From an uncultured Campylobacter sp. (GTDB lineage Bacteria; Campylobacterota; Campylobacteria; Campylobacterales; Campylobacteraceae): 64,000 nt of DNA. Below the pieces are notes generated by a model, which did no database searches, was not told the DNA's origin, and was given only the letters and a program-made list of their open reading frames with translations. Both the position numbers and the translations under genes were made by a program. The stretch is taken from positions 1-64,000 of the forward strand of contig UQBJ01000008.1 in assembly GCA_900539255.1 (NCBI GenBank), read 5' to 3'. Shown here one piece after another: positions 33,247 to 42,106 of the stretch (position 1 is its first letter; every line of letters begins with the position of its first letter).

Positions 33247-35886
33247 TTATATCTCCGCTCTTTGCGCTACTTCTTTGTAGCTTTCTATGTAATCTCCCTC
33301 GCGCATATCATTACACCCCTCAATCCCAACGCCGCATTCATAGCCTTTGGCGACTTCTTTGACATCGTCTTTAAAGCGTTTGAGTGAGCTTACATTGCCC
33401 TCAAAGACGACAACGCCCTCTCTTATGAGCCTTATTTTCGCCCCACGGTTGATGACACCATCGCTCACCATACAGCCTGCGATTTGCCCTATTTTTGGCA
33501 CGGAGATGACTTGCAGGATTTTAGCTTGTCCGAGTTGCTCTTCGCTGATGATAGGACTCATCAACCCACTTAAAAGTGCTTTAACATCATCGATTAGGTT
33601 GTAGATGACATTGTAGGTTTTGATTTCTACGCCTCTGTCCTTTGCCTTTTCTTTTATATCGCCTGTTGGGCGGATATTAAAGCCCAAAACTATGGAATTT
33701 TCGCTCGCCGAAGCTAGCTCAATGTCGCTTTGCGTGATACCGCCGACACCTGAATGGATAATGTCGATTTTAATCTCATCATTTTTGAGCTTTTCAAGGC
33801 TGGTTTTTAAAGCCTCCAAAGAGCCTTGCACATCGGCTTTTAAGATGATAGGCAAGGATTTTAGGTTGCCCTCTTTGATTTTTGCGCCAAGCTCGTCAAT
33901 GCTTACCTTTGTGGATTTGCTTAACTCTTTTTGTCGGTTGTGTTCAAAGCGTTTTGCGGCATACTCGCGCGCTTCTTTGTCGCTTTTTACGCTAATAAGC
34001 ACCTCCCCAGCCTCAGCCACTTCGCTAAGCCCCACGATAACGCCACATTCGCCCGGCTTTATCTCTTTCAAAGCCTTGCCCGTGTCATCGCTCATCGCTC
34101 GCACCTTGCCATAAGCCACGCCAGCGACTATGGTATCGCCCACTTTGAGTGTGCCGTTTTGCACGATGATGGTAGCCACTGCCCCGCGCCCCTTTTGCAC
34201 CGAGCTTTCTACTACGCTTGCCTTTGCAAAGGCTTTTGGGTTGGCTTTTAGCTCTAAAATGTCAGCCTGCAAAAGCACGATTTCAAGCAAATCATCAACC
34301 CCTGTGCCGTTTTTAGCCGAAATAGGCACGAATTCATACGAGCCACCCCATTCCACAGGCGTGATTTCAAGCTCAGCAAGCTGAGTCTTTACCATATCGA
34401 CATTTGCGCCCTCTTTGTCGATTTTGTTTATAGCGATGATGAGCGGCACGCCCGCACTTTTGGCGTGATTTATGGCTTCTTTGGTTTGGGGCTTTACCCC
34501 ATCATCAGCGGCAACCACGATGATAACAATGTCCGTTATGCTCGCTCCACGCGCACGCATAGCCGTAAATGCCTCGTGTCCGGGAGTGTCGATAAAGGTG
34601 ATTTTGCGCCCATTTTTTTCTACCATATAAGCGCCCACATGTTGCGTGATACCGCCAGCCTCAGCGTTTGCCACGCGTGATTTGCGTATGTAATCAAGCA
34701 GTGAAGTTTTGCCGTGGTCTACATGTCCCATTATGGTGATAACAGGCGCGCGCGCCTCGCTACTGCTTTCATCTTGCGCGCTTTCATATTCTTTGACATA
34801 GTCAAATTCCACAGCCTCATCGATGATGCTCACTTCAATCCCAAATTCATCAGCTAAAATTTCTATGGCATCTTCGTCCAAAAAGTCATTTTTAGTCGTC
34901 ATAAGCCCGAGCATAAAGAGTTTTGAGATAAGCTCGCTTGTGTTTTTGCCGATTTTATCAGCAAACTCATAAAGGCGAATTTCTTTTGGAATTTGCACGC
35001 TTTTCACTTCGGCGAGTTCTTTTTTCTCCACTCTTTTTGGCGGTTTTTTGCGACTTCTTCTTTGAATGCCACCTTCTGTGAATTGATTAAAACTTTGCCT
35101 TAAAACGCTTGGTTGTTTTTTGGTGCTAACAGGCTCTGGCTTTGGCTGTATGGCATTTTGCGTAAAGTCTGGCAAAACGATGATATCCTCATCATCAAGC
35201 GAAATGTCGCTAAAATCATTACCGCCGAGCAAATCCATCTTTGTCGTGCTGTCTTTTTTACTGACAGGCTGGGACTTTGCTTTGGATTTTTTGGGCTTTT
35301 TGTCTAAATTTTGCGTGCTTGAAAACATATCTTTTAAATCTATACGCTCGCTTGGCTTTAAATTCTCGCCACTTTTTTGCGAAGGGCTTTGTAAATTCGC
35401 ATTTTGCTCTCTTTTTTTCTTAACAATAACAAGCCCACGCCGTTTAGTAAGGTTTATTTCAGGCTCATTTTTGGACTTTTCTTGTGGTTTTTCTTGCGCT
35501 TTGGTTTGAATTTTGGCTTTTGGCTCTGTTTTGGGAGCTTTTTCTTCGCTTTTAGGCTTTGGCTCGGCTTTAAGTTCTTTTGGCGTTTCTTTTTTGGCGG
35601 CTGGTTTTTTAGGCTCTTTTTGGCTTGGCTTGCTCTCTTTTTCGGGCTTTGTGGCTTCTTTTTTGGGCGCGGCTTTTTTAGCGCCCTTTTTGGCTTCTAA
35701 CTTCGCCTTAAACATTTCAGGCACGATGCCCGAGCTTATATACTCGTAAATTCCAGCGGCTTCTTCTTCGCTCACTGAGCTGTTGGCGACCTTGACATTT
35801 AGCCCTAATTCGTTGGCTTTTTTCATCACTTCGCTGTTAGAATAGCCCATTTCAGCGGCTATATCCATAATCTTAATCTTTGCCAT
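33247..35886 (-). CDS. infB: translation initiation factor IF-2
   Basis: 879 residues; GTPase that brings fMet-tRNA to the 30S subunit. N-terminal IF2-N motif (MAKIKIMDIAAEMGYSNSEVMKKANELG), a Lys/Pro/Glu-rich linker (about 65-300), a second IF2-N, the G domain from about 380 (GHVDHGKTSLLD, DTPGHEAFTAMRARG, NKID), then domains II to IV. It follows the YlxR gene directly. In C. jejuni rbfA comes after infB; here the glycosyltransferase cassette occupies that place. Confidence 0.96.
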   Translation of the reverse strand: MAKIKIMDIAAEMGYSNSEVMKKANELGLNVKVANSSVSEEEAAGIYEYISSGIVPEMFKAKLEAKKGAKKAAPKKEATKPEKESKPSQKEPKKPAAKKETPKELKAEPKPKSEEKAPKTEPKAKIQTKAQEKPQEKSKNEPEINLTKRRGLVIVKKKREQNANLQSPSQKSGENLKPSERIDLKDMFSSTQNLDKKPKKSKAKSQPVSKKDSTTKMDLLGGNDFSDISLDDEDIIVLPDFTQNAIQPKPEPVSTKKQPSVLRQSFNQFTEGGIQRRSRKKPPKRVEKKELAEVKSVQIPKEIRLYEFADKIGKNTSELISKLFMLGLMTTKNDFLDEDAIEILADEFGIEVSIIDEAVEFDYVKEYESAQDESSSEARAPVITIMGHVDHGKTSLLDYIRKSRVANAEAGGITQHVGAYMVEKNGRKITFIDTPGHEAFTAMRARGASITDIVIIVVAADDGVKPQTKEAINHAKSAGVPLIIAINKIDKEGANVDMVKTQLAELEITPVEWGGSYEFVPISAKNGTGVDDLLEIVLLQADILELKANPKAFAKASVVESSVQKGRGAVATIIVQNGTLKVGDTIVAGVAYGKVRAMSDDTGKALKEIKPGECGVIVGLSEVAEAGEVLISVKSDKEAREYAAKRFEHNRQKELSKSTKVSIDELGAKIKEGNLKSLPIILKADVQGSLEALKTSLEKLKNDEIKIDIIHSGVGGITQSDIELASASENSIVLGFNIRPTGDIKEKAKDRGVEIKTYNVIYNLIDDVKALLSGLMSPIISEEQLGQAKILQVISVPKIGQIAGCMVSDGVINRGAKIRLIREGVVVFEGNVSSLKRFKDDVKEVAKGYECGVGIEGCNDMREGDYIESYKEVAQRAEI

Positions 35887-36111
35887 TTACAAAATCTCCC
35901 TTAAATTCGGCTCTACAAAGCCTTTGTTGCTTTTAGAAAACGCTTTTTGCAAGGTTTTTTCGTCTTTTTTCGCACAAAGCTCACACAGATAAAAACTGCG
36001 CCCAAAGCCCGTGAATTTCACTGCTTTACCAGACTTTACTTGCAAGCGCAAAAGGCTTTTTTGCGCCGCTTTTTCCCTGCACACCACGCACATTCTAATG
36101 GGTGCGTGCAT
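35887..36111 (-). CDS. YlxR-family protein
   Basis: 74 residues counted from the ATG at 36111, which has AAGGG five bases upstream; the frame reads ten codons further to a TTG within thrB spacing. Small RNA-binding-type fold with CVVCREKAAQKSLLRL at the start and a second CxxC (LCELC), the usual cysteine pairs in YlxR relatives next to infB. Possibly involved in transcription or ribosome assembly; function in this group is not established. Confidence 0.85.
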   Translation of the reverse strand: MHAPIRMCVVCREKAAQKSLLRLQVKSGKAVKFTGFGRSFYLCELCAKKDEKTLQKAFSKSNKGFVEPNLREIL

Positions 36112-36134
36112 TATACCCTTTTTTTCATCAAATT

Positions 36135-37013
36135 TTAGCAAATTTCAAAGCCTTTGTTGTCAAATTCAAGCGTTTTTATCAAAACGCCCTTAAATTTCGC
36201 CTGCATTTTTTGCGCTAAATTTAAAGCTTCATCTTTGTAAATAAGGCTTAAAAACGAGCTTCCAGAGCCTGAAAGCACGCTCATCAAAGCGCCGTTTTCA
36301 AGGGCGAGTTTTTGGATTTTAAAAAGCTGGGGCAGGGTTTTCATACGCATATTTTGGTGCAAGTTATCAAGGCTTGCCACGCGCAACAAATCGTAATTTT
36401 TTTGCATAAAACACGCCGTAAGCAAACTTGCGTGAGAAAGATTAAACACAGCGTCCTTTAAACTCACGCTTTTGGGCAAGCTTTTGCGGGATTTTTTCGT
36501 GCTCATCGCCACGCTTGGCACAGCCACAACGGCGCGCAAATCATCATCAATGCTTTGTTTGAGCGAAAAAACCTGCGAATTTTGCACCACGCTACACACA
36601 AAGCCCCCAAATGTCGCTGGGGCGATATTGTCAGGGTGCTTTTCATAACGCAAAGCCGTATTTAAGATACTTTGTCTGTCTATTTTCTTGCCCGCCATCG
36701 CATAAGCACTTGCCACAGCACCAACGATGACAGCCGATGAGCTACCAAGCCCGCGTGAAAAGGGGATAGCGTTAAAAAATTCAAAGCGAAAGTTTGATTT
36801 TTCAGTGGTTAAAAAGCTATAAATTTCATCAAATATCCGCAAAAACGGGTTGTTTTTCTTTACAAAAATGTTCGTTTCGCCCTCGCCCTTGACGCTCATA
36901 CTTGAAATTTGCGCCTTTTTTATCCGCACTTCGTTGTATAAACCCAAAGCTAGCCCCAAGCTGTCAAAGCCCGGTCCTAAATTTGCACTTGTGGCTGGAA
37001 TTTTTATCTTCAA
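36135..37013 (-). CDS. thrB: homoserine kinase
   Basis: GHMP kinase of threonine synthesis, 292 residues. KIKIPATSANLGPGFDSLGLAL at the N-terminus, the ATP loop FSRGLGSSSAVIVGAVASAYAMAG near 88, and a C-terminal GSGSSFLSL. I place the start at the TTG at 37013, which has AAAAAAGGA upstream and gives the length known from C. jejuni; the longer open frame reads back into the tsaB-like gene. It lies 28 bases downstream of that gene. Confidence 0.93.
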   Translation of the reverse strand: MKIKIPATSANLGPGFDSLGLALGLYNEVRIKKAQISSMSVKGEGETNIFVKKNNPFLRIFDEIYSFLTTEKSNFRFEFFNAIPFSRGLGSSSAVIVGAVASAYAMAGKKIDRQSILNTALRYEKHPDNIAPATFGGFVCSVVQNSQVFSLKQSIDDDLRAVVAVPSVAMSTKKSRKSLPKSVSLKDAVFNLSHASLLTACFMQKNYDLLRVASLDNLHQNMRMKTLPQLFKIQKLALENGALMSVLSGSGSSFLSLIYKDEALNLAQKMQAKFKGVLIKTLEFDNKGFEIC

Positions 37014-37041
37014 ATTTGTCCTTTTTTGTGGCAAATGCCCT

Positions 37042-37479
37042 TTACACCGCGTCCAAAAAATAAAAAGGCGCATTATCGCTTGATAAATTCAGCCCTTTTA
37101 AGTTTTTTGGCAAAGCAAACTCGCCCGCTACCGCCTTTTGCAAGGCTATTTGCCCCTTATCATAAACAAAACACAGGGCGTTGTTTGCCCTAATAGGCGC
37201 ATAATCATTTAGCTCAAAGGCACTCACCGCAAAGAGTGGTAAATTCAGCACTATGCTTAATGTTTTAAGGCTTACAAAGCTGATTTTTATCCCCATAAAA
37301 GAACCCGGTCCATTTGCGTAAATGAGCCTTTTTAGGCTAAATTCAGCCAAAATTTGCTCCAAAATCACGGGCAAAAACTCGCTCGCCTTTTCATCGCTTT
37401 CATAGCATTTAAAAAGCTCATCATCTTTATAAAGCCCCAACTGAATGGGACTTGCAAGGGCGTTTAAGAGTAAAGTCAT
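37042..37479 (-). CDS. tsaB: TsaB-like protein of the t6A tRNA modification pathway
   Basis: 145 residues, a short version of TsaB. YANGPGSFMGIKISFVSLKTLSIVLNLPLFAVSAFEL matches the conserved GPGSFTGLR segment; the N-terminal strand MTLLLNALASPIQLGLY fits the actin-like fold. E. coli TsaB is about 231 residues, so the C-terminal subdomain is reduced, as in other epsilonproteobacteria. TsaB would act with TsaD and TsaE, which are not in the window. Confidence 0.8.
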   Translation of the reverse strand: MTLLLNALASPIQLGLYKDDELFKCYESDEKASEFLPVILEQILAEFSLKRLIYANGPGSFMGIKISFVSLKTLSIVLNLPLFAVSAFELNDYAPIRANNALCFVYDKGQIALQKAVAGEFALPKNLKGLNLSSDNAPFYFLDAV

Positions 37480-37481
37480 CG

Positions 37482-38366
37482 CTAGGCAAACACCTTTTCG
37501 TAGGCTTGTTCTTTTTCTTTTTCAAGGCTTATGATTTCATAGGCACTTGTATCAGCCAGCACGGCTTTTGTCAGCAAGTGATTTAAGTGATGGCTGCCCG
37601 CATAAGAGACATAATCCCCAAAAACTCTATATCCAAGCAGGGTTAAATCCCCTATGGCGTCTAAAATTTTATGTCGCACAAATTCATCGCGAAAGCGCAA
37701 GCCCTCAGGGTTTAAAATGCGGTTGTCATCTAAAACTACCGTGTTTTCAAGACTGCCCCCAAGTGCTAAATTCATCGCTCGCAAGGTTTCGACATCTTTT
37801 AAAAAGCCAAAGGTGCGCGCACGGGCTATTTCTTCTATGTAGTTTTTCTTGCTGAATTCAAAGCTATAATGCTGTTCGCCGATTAAAGCGTTGTCAAATT
37901 TAATGGTATAATTGATGCGTGGCTCATTTGTGGGCGTGATACGCACGAATTTATCGCCGTCTTTTACTTCAATAGTCTTTTTTATCACTAAAATTTTCTT
38001 TGGCTCATCAAGCTCGCGCAAACCTGCTTCATCAAGCATCATACAAAAACTTATGGAGCTGCCGTCCATTACGGGCGGTTCGTTTGCGTTTAGCACTATG
38101 CGGACATTATCTATACCATAGGCGTTTATCGCACTTAACAAATGCTCTATCGTTGATATATAGGCTTTTTCGTTGCCTATAACTGTGGCTAGCTTTGTGT
38201 TGATGACATTTGCAGGCTCAGCCTTAAAACTCACATTTAAATCGCTTCTAAAAAAAACTATGCCGCTGTTTGCCTCCAAAGGCTCTAAACAAAGCTCGAT
38301 AGGCTCGCCCTTGTGTAGTCCTATGCCTACGCCTTTGACGCTTTTTGCAAGTGTGATTTGTTTCAT
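37482..38366 (-). CDS. lpxC: UDP-3-O-acyl-N-acetylglucosamine deacetylase
   Basis: Zinc enzyme for the committed step of lipid A synthesis, 294 residues. TIEHLLSAINAYGIDNVRI holds the first zinc histidine near 77; the second zinc site is in RHKILDAIGDLTLLG near 235, and HHLNHLL follows at the C-terminus. Two tandem LpxC domains are visible. Its start overlaps the stop of the upstream M23 peptidase gene by four bases (ATGA). Confidence 0.95.
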   Translation of the reverse strand: MKQITLAKSVKGVGIGLHKGEPIELCLEPLEANSGIVFFRSDLNVSFKAEPANVINTKLATVIGNEKAYISTIEHLLSAINAYGIDNVRIVLNANEPPVMDGSSISFCMMLDEAGLRELDEPKKILVIKKTIEVKDGDKFVRITPTNEPRINYTIKFDNALIGEQHYSFEFSKKNYIEEIARARTFGFLKDVETLRAMNLALGGSLENTVVLDDNRILNPEGLRFRDEFVRHKILDAIGDLTLLGYRVFGDYVSYAGSHHLNHLLTKAVLADTSAYEIISLEKEKEQAYEKVFA

Positions 38367-39724
38367 TTTCTCTCTTTCAGTATGATTTTTCGTCCCTCTT
38401 CAAGCACCGAAATTATGTAGCTTTGTAGCCATTTCGCATCTTGAAACTGCTCAGGTCGCACCTCCACGCCTTGCACCAAAATCCCAAAATGCAAATGGTC
38501 TCCAAGTGCCAGCCCGCTTGTGCCTGTTTTAGCGATAATCTCGCCCGCTTTTATCTCATCGCCCTCAGCCACGAGTTTAGAGCTGCAATGCCCATAAAGG
38601 CTATAAAGCCCAAAGCCGTGGTCGATGATGATATTTATGCCATAAATTCCATTTTCCTCAGCGAAAATCACCTTGCCATCAAGGCTTGCGTAAATGTTGT
38701 CCCTTGCAACGCTTGCTAAATCGATACCAAGATGATACGACTCACTCACAAACTCGCCATTATAAGAGTAAAAACGATGGTCAGCAAAATCGCCCACTTT
38801 CATCGCGTTTTTAAGCGGCACAAAGCGAGCAAATTGCAAGCCGTTATAATCTTTTTTCGCTTGTGCGCTCACCTTGTGAATGCGCTCTTCGTTGCCTAAA
38901 CGCAGGGTTTCATTGACGAATTTAAACTTTTCAAGGCGAGCTAAATTTTTGTTTTGCGCGTATTGCTGGGCTAAATCCTCTATCTTGCCGTCCAAAAAGC
39001 CGTCTTTTAGGGCTATGTTTGAGTTACGATACTTGCGGTTGATGAGATAGTAGCGAATGCGCTCTTTGGTTACATTGCCCGCCTTGTCCTTAGCGATGAC
39101 AAAGGCGCGAAAGTCCTGCTCTTTGGCGTTCCACGCTACAAGTGCGGCGTAATGGTTGTCTTTAAGATAAGGCGACACCGCAAACCTGCGCCCCTTGTTG
39201 TCCTCGATATGCAAGTCCTGCAAATGTTCATCTCTTGCTTCAAAAACCACAGCCGCCGCTCCGCCTTGCTCGATTTGATAGGAATTTGCTAGGATATTTA
39301 CCGCTGGCTTTTGCGTATCTACGACTATGGGAATGTTTTTTAGGGCTTCATTGCCTTGCAAAAAATTCCACAAAGAGCTATCTTTGGCTGAAATTTCAAG
39401 GGTGTAAGTGTCCGTGCTTTTGATGATTTGGGGCAGTTTGACTTCAAGGACGAGTTCTTTTTGCTTGTCTATCTTTTCATCGTATAAAATCACGCCCGCA
39501 TCTTTGGCGTCTTTTTTGAGTGTGATTTTCACTTTTTTAATACCTGAAATCTCATCGGTTATACGCACAGGCAAGGGTTCTTGCAAATTTGTATAAATCG
39601 TATCTTGTATGTAAATCACAGGCGCACTTTGCTCAAAAACTTGCAGCTGAATGCCTAAGCCAACAGCCACTACGATGAGAGCTAAAATAATGATATTGTT
39701 TATCTTTTTTCTGCGTTTTTTCAT
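38363..39724 (-). CDS. M23-family peptidoglycan endopeptidase
   Basis: 453 residues from the ATG at 39724, preceded by a longer open frame without a convincing start. Lys/Arg-rich cytoplasmic stub, then a membrane anchor at about residues 9-30 (NNIIILALIVVAVGLGIQL), a periplasmic domain, and a LytM zinc domain at about 320-440 with HLGIDLA (H-x3-D), HGFGLYSLYGH and GDHLHFGI (HxH). All metal ligands are present, so it should be active. Likely trims cross-links during cell-wall growth or helical shape formation. Upstream of lpxC as in C. jejuni. Confidence 0.88.
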   Translation of the reverse strand: MKKRRKKINNIIILALIVVAVGLGIQLQVFEQSAPVIYIQDTIYTNLQEPLPVRITDEISGIKKVKITLKKDAKDAGVILYDEKIDKQKELVLEVKLPQIIKSTDTYTLEISAKDSSLWNFLQGNEALKNIPIVVDTQKPAVNILANSYQIEQGGAAAVVFEARDEHLQDLHIEDNKGRRFAVSPYLKDNHYAALVAWNAKEQDFRAFVIAKDKAGNVTKERIRYYLINRKYRNSNIALKDGFLDGKIEDLAQQYAQNKNLARLEKFKFVNETLRLGNEERIHKVSAQAKKDYNGLQFARFVPLKNAMKVGDFADHRFYSYNGEFVSESYHLGIDLASVARDNIYASLDGKVIFAEENGIYGINIIIDHGFGLYSLYGHCSSKLVAEGDEIKAGEIIAKTGTSGLALGDHLHFGILVQGVEVRPEQFQDAKWLQSYIISVLEEGRKIILKERK

Positions 39725-40019
39725 CAAAGTTCTCAAAAGCCAAACCTTAAATTTTTTGCAAATTGTAGCTTTTTTGGGTAAATGTGGCGAAATTTTTGGG
39801 TAAATTTTTAGCTTTTTAGTGTTAATTAAGAGAATTTTAGTTAGAATTACAAAGCAAATTTTTGCAAAATTTAAATTTTGAGCGATTTTTGCAAAATCTT
39901 GCGTGAATTTAGGATAAAAATTTAAGAAATTCACAAGAATTTGCATAAATTGAAACAAAAATTTAAAGAATTGAAAAAAATTTATTGCAAGCTAAAAAAG
40001 CACGAAAAAAGGACAAAAA
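39725..40019. other. AT-rich intergenic region between the divergent M23 and metB-type genes
   Basis: About 295 bases, very AT-rich, with no gene that I can support. It must hold two divergent promoters. GAATTTGCATAAATTG near 39940 could supply a -10 for the plus-strand gene, but the match is weak. Confidence 0.4.
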
Positions 40020-41174
40020 ATGCGAAATTTTTCATTTGAAACGGCTTTAATCCACGCAGGACTTACCACTTGCCCTCGCACAGGGGCTGTCAATGTGCCT
40101 ATTTATCAGACCTCAACCTACAAGCAAAAGGCGCTTGGCGAGAATTTGGGCTATGAATACTCACGCACGAAAAACCCCACAAGAGACGGCATTGAAAGCC
40201 TTATCGCTGAGTTAGAAGGTGGTAAATACGGCTTTGCTTACGCTTCTGGGCTTGCGGCTTTGGCAAATGTATTAAGCCTTTTTAAAAGCGGCGATGAGAT
40301 AATCATTTTAGCACAGGTGTATGGCGGCACTTTTAGGCTTTTGGATAAGGTTTTTAGGAACTTTGAGATAAATTATACTATCTTTGAGGGCGAAAATTAC
40401 GATGATTTACAAAAGCTCATAGGCAAAAAAACAAGGGCGATTTTGTTTGAAACACCTGCAAATCCGCTTTTAAGCGTGGTGAGTATAGAAAAAATTGCAA
40501 AAATCGCTCAGCAAAAAGGCATCATCTCTATCATCGATAACACCTTTATGACGCCTTATTTGCAACGCCCGCTTGAATTTGGTATCGATATAGTGGTGCA
40601 TTCAGCGACTAAATACATAGGCGGACACAGCGATGTCATCGGTGGCTTGGTAGTTACAAACGACAAGGAACTTGGCGAGCGGCTTGGCTTTTTGCAAAAT
40701 GCTATCGGTGCGGTGCTTGCGCCTTTTGACAGCTTTTTGCTGGTTCGTGGGCTTAAAACTTTGGCGCTTCGTATGGATAAGCACAGCCAAAACGCGCTTG
40801 AAATCGCTGAGTTTTTGCAAAGCCACAAAAGCGTTGAAAAGGTGTATTATCCAGCCTTAAAGCAAAGTTCATATTATGAAACACACAAAAAACAAGCAAA
40901 AAGCGGGGGCGGAATGATAAGTTTTGAGCTAAAAAAGGGGCTTGATTATAAGAAATTTTTTAAAAGCACTGAAATCATCACACTTGCTGAGAGTTTGGGC
41001 GGGGTTGAAAGCCTTTTGTGCCACCCTGCATCGATGACTCACGCTTCTATACCGCCAAAAATTCGCTCAAAACTAGGGATAAAAGATGAGTTAATCCGCC
41101 TTTCAGTAGGCATTGAAAGCGCAGATGACTTAATCAAAGACTTACAAAAGGCTATTTCAAAGGCTAGTAAATGA
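40020..41174 (+). CDS. metB: PLP-dependent cystathionine gamma-synthase/lyase family enzyme
   Basis: 384 residues, Cys/Met-metabolism PLP family. TKNPTRDGIESLIAELEGGKYGFAYASGLAA near 50, the PLP lysine in HSATKYIGGHSDVIGG near 197, and SLGGVESLLCHPASMTHASI near 325. The family includes cystathionine gamma-synthase (MetB) and gamma-lyase (MccB), which sequence motifs alone do not separate. Its stop overlaps the start of a cystathionine-synthase-like gene, so a reverse transsulfuration role is plausible. AAAAAAGGA precedes the ATG. Confidence 0.88.
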   Translation: MRNFSFETALIHAGLTTCPRTGAVNVPIYQTSTYKQKALGENLGYEYSRTKNPTRDGIESLIAELEGGKYGFAYASGLAALANVLSLFKSGDEIIILAQVYGGTFRLLDKVFRNFEINYTIFEGENYDDLQKLIGKKTRAILFETPANPLLSVVSIEKIAKIAQQKGIISIIDNTFMTPYLQRPLEFGIDIVVHSATKYIGGHSDVIGGLVVTNDKELGERLGFLQNAIGAVLAPFDSFLLVRGLKTLALRMDKHSQNALEIAEFLQSHKSVEKVYYPALKQSSYYETHKKQAKSGGGMISFELKKGLDYKKFFKSTEIITLAESLGGVESLLCHPASMTHASIPPKIRSKLGIKDELIRLSVGIESADDLIKDLQKAISKASK

Positions 41175-42091
41175 TACACACAAGCATTGCAGGGCTTATC
41201 GGCAACACACCGCTTTTAAAGTTAAGCAAAATAGGCGCACAAAATGGCAACGAACTTTACGCTAAATGCGAATTCCAAAACCCAGCAGGCGGGATAAAAG
41301 ATAGAATCGCCCTTTACTCGCTCAAAAAGCTCAAAGAAAGCGGAGTTATCAGTGATAAAACAAGTATAATTTGCGCCACAGCTGGCAACACAGGGCTTGC
41401 GCTTGCCCTTGCTGGCGTGGAGCTAAATTTAAAGGTGATTTTGGTTGTGGCTGAAAAATTTTCGCCCGAAAAACAAGCCCTAATGAAAGCACTTGGAGCG
41501 CAAATCATTCACACGCCCAAAAATCAAGGCATTGACGGCAGTATAGAGCGAGCAAAAGCCCTTGCAACGCAAACGCCAAACGCTTATTATTTTGACCAAT
41601 TCACAAATGAATTCAACCCAAAAGCCCACTATGAAAGCACTGCACGCGAAATTTATGCTGATTTAGAGCATAAAATCGACTTTTTCGTGTGCGGGGCTGG
41701 AAGCGGAGGCAGTTTTAGCGGAATTTCACGCTTTTTAAAGGAAAAAAATCCGCACACAAAATGCGTTTTGTGCGACCCCGTAGGCTCTATCATCGGTGGT
41801 GGGGAGTGCGGGGAGGCAAATATAGAGGGAATAGGCAACCACTTTGTGCCGCAAACTATGGATATATCGCTTGTTGATGAGGTGATTAAAATCAGCGATG
41901 ATGAAGCCTTTGCAGGTGTGAGGCTTTTAGCGCAAAAAGAAGGCGTGCTAGCTGGCATTTCATCAGGAGCTTGTGTCGCAGCCGCCCTTAAAATCGCTCA
42001 AAAAGTGCAAAATAAAGTCATCGTTACCCTTTTTGCCGACAGCCTTGACAGATATGTGGATAAAATCAAGCAGTTTCAAATTTTTGATTAA
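41171..42091 (+). CDS. cysM: cysteine synthase / cystathionine beta-synthase family enzyme
   Basis: 306 residues, fold type II PLP enzyme. The PLP lysine is in NPAGGIKDR near 44, the phosphate-interacting asparagine loop is ATAGNTGLALALAG, and the glycine-rich site is CGAGSGGSFSGISRFL near 175. The usual NPxGSxKDR is changed to NPAGGIKDR. It could be O-acetylserine sulfhydrylase or the first enzyme of reverse transsulfuration (MccA/CBS). The ATGA overlap with the metB-type gene favours the second, as in the H. pylori gene pair. Confidence 0.85.
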   Translation: MIHTSIAGLIGNTPLLKLSKIGAQNGNELYAKCEFQNPAGGIKDRIALYSLKKLKESGVISDKTSIICATAGNTGLALALAGVELNLKVILVVAEKFSPEKQALMKALGAQIIHTPKNQGIDGSIERAKALATQTPNAYYFDQFTNEFNPKAHYESTAREIYADLEHKIDFFVCGAGSGGSFSGISRFLKEKNPHTKCVLCDPVGSIIGGGECGEANIEGIGNHFVPQTMDISLVDEVIKISDDEAFAGVRLLAQKEGVLAGISSGACVAAALKIAQKVQNKVIVTLFADSLDRYVDKIKQFQIFD

Positions 42092-42106
42092 ATTTAAGGG
42101 TTAAAT

